Shown here: positions 21,941 through 24,900 of the stretch, in pieces
How positions within the stretch are numbered: the first letter of the stretch is position 1
How the letters are laid out: the number at the start of each line of letters is the position of its first letter
Assembly: GCA_026770585.1 (NCBI GenBank)
Contig: MU646511.1
Span: forward strand, 397,744-424,976
Direction of reading: 5' to 3'
Length of the DNA stretch: 27,233 nucleotides
DNA from: Baffinella frigidus
Lineage: Eukaryota; Cryptophyceae; Cryptomonadales; Baffinellaceae
Position numbers and translations under genes: made by a program
Notes under the pieces: model-generated
Database searches by the model: none
Seen by the model: the letters and a program-made list of their open reading frames with translations, nothing else
What the model was told of the DNA's origin: nothing

Positions 21941-24900
21941 TTCTCTCTCTCAGCGAAAGAGGTGCGGCGGAGGAAGGAGGCAGCCAGGGCGCTGCTGACG
22001 ATCGAGGAGGTGGCTGCTCTTCGTCTTGCTACAGGTTTGAACCCCTACACCCTTAACCCTGAACCCTAAAACCTTAACGCTAAACCCTACACCCTAAACC
22101 CTAAACCCTAAACCCTAAACCCTGTATCCTAAACCCTAAACACTCAACCCCAAATCCTGAACCCTGAACCCTGAACCTTGAACCCAAAACGCTGAACGCT
22201 AAACCCTGAACCCTGAAGCCTGAACCCCGAACCCAAAACCCCAAACCCCAACCCCCAAACTCCAAACAATAAACCCCCAACCCCCAAACACGCTCCCGGC
22301 AGGCCCAATGAGAGAGGTCTACAACCTTTTTCTTCGACCGCACAGCACACCAAACCCCTCAACCCTCAACCCCAAACCCCAACCCCCAACCCTCAACTTC
22401 AAACCCGAAACCCGAAATCCGAACACTCGAACGTTGCAGGCCCAATGCGAGAGGTCTACAATCTCGTGCTCAGATCGCACACCTCTTCCAACGTCCCTTC
22501 CGTCGGTAATCCTTGCACCCCAAACCCTAAACCCTGTACCCTATAACCTATACCCTATACCCTATACCCTATACCATATACCCTATGCCATACACCCTAT
22601 ACTTTATATCATATACCCTATACCCTATACCCTACTCCCTATACCCTGTACCCTAAACCCGGAACCCTATAACCTTTACCCGATACCCTATACCATATAC
22701 CCTATACACTCTATACCCTTTATCATATACCCTATACCCTATACCCTATACCCTGTACCCTGTACCCTATACCCTGTACCCTACAACCTATACCCTACAC
22801 CCTATACCCTACACCCCATACCCTACACCCCATACCCTATACCCTGTACCCTATACCCTGTACCCTGTACCCTGTACCCTGTACCCTGTACCCTGTACCC
22901 TGTACCCTGTACCCTGTACCCGATACCCAGAACAACGTGCTTCGAAGGTTTTTTGGGGGCTCAGCCACCGAATTTTTGTTACCCTATCCGCAGGAACCCC
23001 CCTTTGTTGCTACGGGGTTGGCTACCGTAGGGTCCTATTGATTAGTACTCCATGGGATATTCAGGAAATCTCTTCGTAGCCCGCTGTGTGTCTATACCTG
23101 AATCCCGAAACCCGAGTCCCGAAACGCAAACCCTGAATCCCGAATCTCGAAACGCGAATCCGGAATCCGGAATCCCGAAAGAACGGAACAAGCGGTACGG
23201 CGCGCCCTGATCAGCGCGCTCTTCGCCTTCCCAGACGTAACCCCGGGGAGGAGATACGTACGTGTAGACGCAGATTTGTACCGGGATATGGACGTGTGGA
23301 CTGAGATATGGGCGGAGATATGGACGTGCTGGCGGAGATATATTCGAGATATACCCGAAATCTGAATGACGAACACAGGGGACAACCGGTACGGCGCGAC
23401 GCTCCGCATCCTAATCTCCGCCCTCGCCAAATTCTCGCTTTCCGCAGCCTTATCCGTAGGAAGACCTGACGGGGTATTCCTCGTGCCTTGTTGGAGCCGT
23501 TTGGTCCAAACCGCGGGTTGCTGGTGGCAGGGGACAACCGGTACGGCGCGACGCTGCGCGTGCTCGTCTCCGCCCTTGCCAAGCTCTCCTCCACACTCGC
23601 TCCCGGGTTCAGACCCTAAAACCTAAACCCTGAACCCTAATCCCTAATCCCTAAACCCTTAACTCTAAACCTTAAACCCTTAACCCTAAACCCTAAACTC
23701 AGAACCCTGAACCCTGAACCCCAAAACCCAAACCCTCCTGAACCCGAAACCCGAAACCAGGTCCGAGGCGGGCTCGTTCCGCACTCCCGAGGCGGGCCCG
23801 GCCCAGAAAGACGGTTCCGAGGCGGGCCCATCCCCCCAAAACGGTCCCGAGGCGGGCCCGTCACCAAAAAAGGGTGCTGAGGCGGGCACGTCCCATGAAA
23901 AGGGTGCTGAGGCGGGCCCAAGCAGGTGCCCTGTGTTGTACATCGCGCTTGCGGGGGGCGCGGTATTCCCCAACCCTCAACCCCAAAACCCCCATCCCTC
24001 TGTTGTAAAACCTGAAACCTTATCCCTTGATTATCCCTAACACTGAACCCTGTACCCTGAACCCTGAACCCTGAACCCTGAACACCCAACCCTAAACCCT
24101 AAACCCTAAACCCTGAACCCTAAACCCTAAACCCTAAACCCCAAAACCTGAACCCGAAACGCAAACCCCCAGGTACCCGGTGGCCTTGCATCGACGGGGG
24201 GGGCGCGGGGGGCGGTTGATACGGGGCTGCTCTTGGCGACCGAGGACTTAGTGCAGGTGCAGGGGTTAGGTGTCAGGGTTTCAGGGTCTAGAAGTGAGGG
24301 GTTAGGGGTTAGGGGTTAGAGGTTAGGGGTGAGGGGTTGAGGGTTGGGAGTTAGGGGTTAGGGGTTAGGGGTTAGGGTTTAGGGGTTAGGGGTTAGGGGT
24401 TAGGGGTTAGGGGTTAGGGGTTAGGGGTTAGGGTTCGGGGTGATGGCATAGCCATCCCCAAGCGCTCTGAGCAGGCGGTGTTTCTCACCCCCACTCTTCT
24501 CTCACCGCGGGGTGTATGTCTTCAGGTGTAGGGTGTAGGGTGTAGTGTACAGGGTTTCGGGTTCTGCCCTCGCGTCTCTCCCTGCCCTGCTCTTGACAAA
24601 TTGGGGGTTGGGGTGTAGAGTGCAGGGAGCAGAGTTGAGCAGTAACGGTGGATTGTGCGGCAGGCAGTGGTGGTGGCGGTGGCTGCCGGGCAGGGGGATA
24701 CCGAGGGGGGTGACGCCATTGCAGACCACCTCCCTACGGTTGTTAACCCTAAACCCTCAACCCTCAACCCTCAACCCTAAACCCTAAACCCTAATCCCCG
24801 AACCCGCAACCCTAATCCCTAAACGCCCAACACTAAACTCTAAACCCTGAACCCTAAACGTAATCCCTGAACCCTAAACCCTGCACCCCAATCCTTAATT

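Noticed and set aside
22308-23030. 240-codon open frame, plus strand
   Set aside because: It consists mostly of translated CCCTATA/CCCTGTA repeat. Open only because the 7 bp unit lacks stops in that frame; it crosses two recognised exon copies in intron context.
23637-24089. 150-codon open frame, minus strand
   Set aside because: Antisense of telomere-like repeat and of the 30 bp coding repeat. The plus strand gives a phase-consistent exon (23761-23962) instead.
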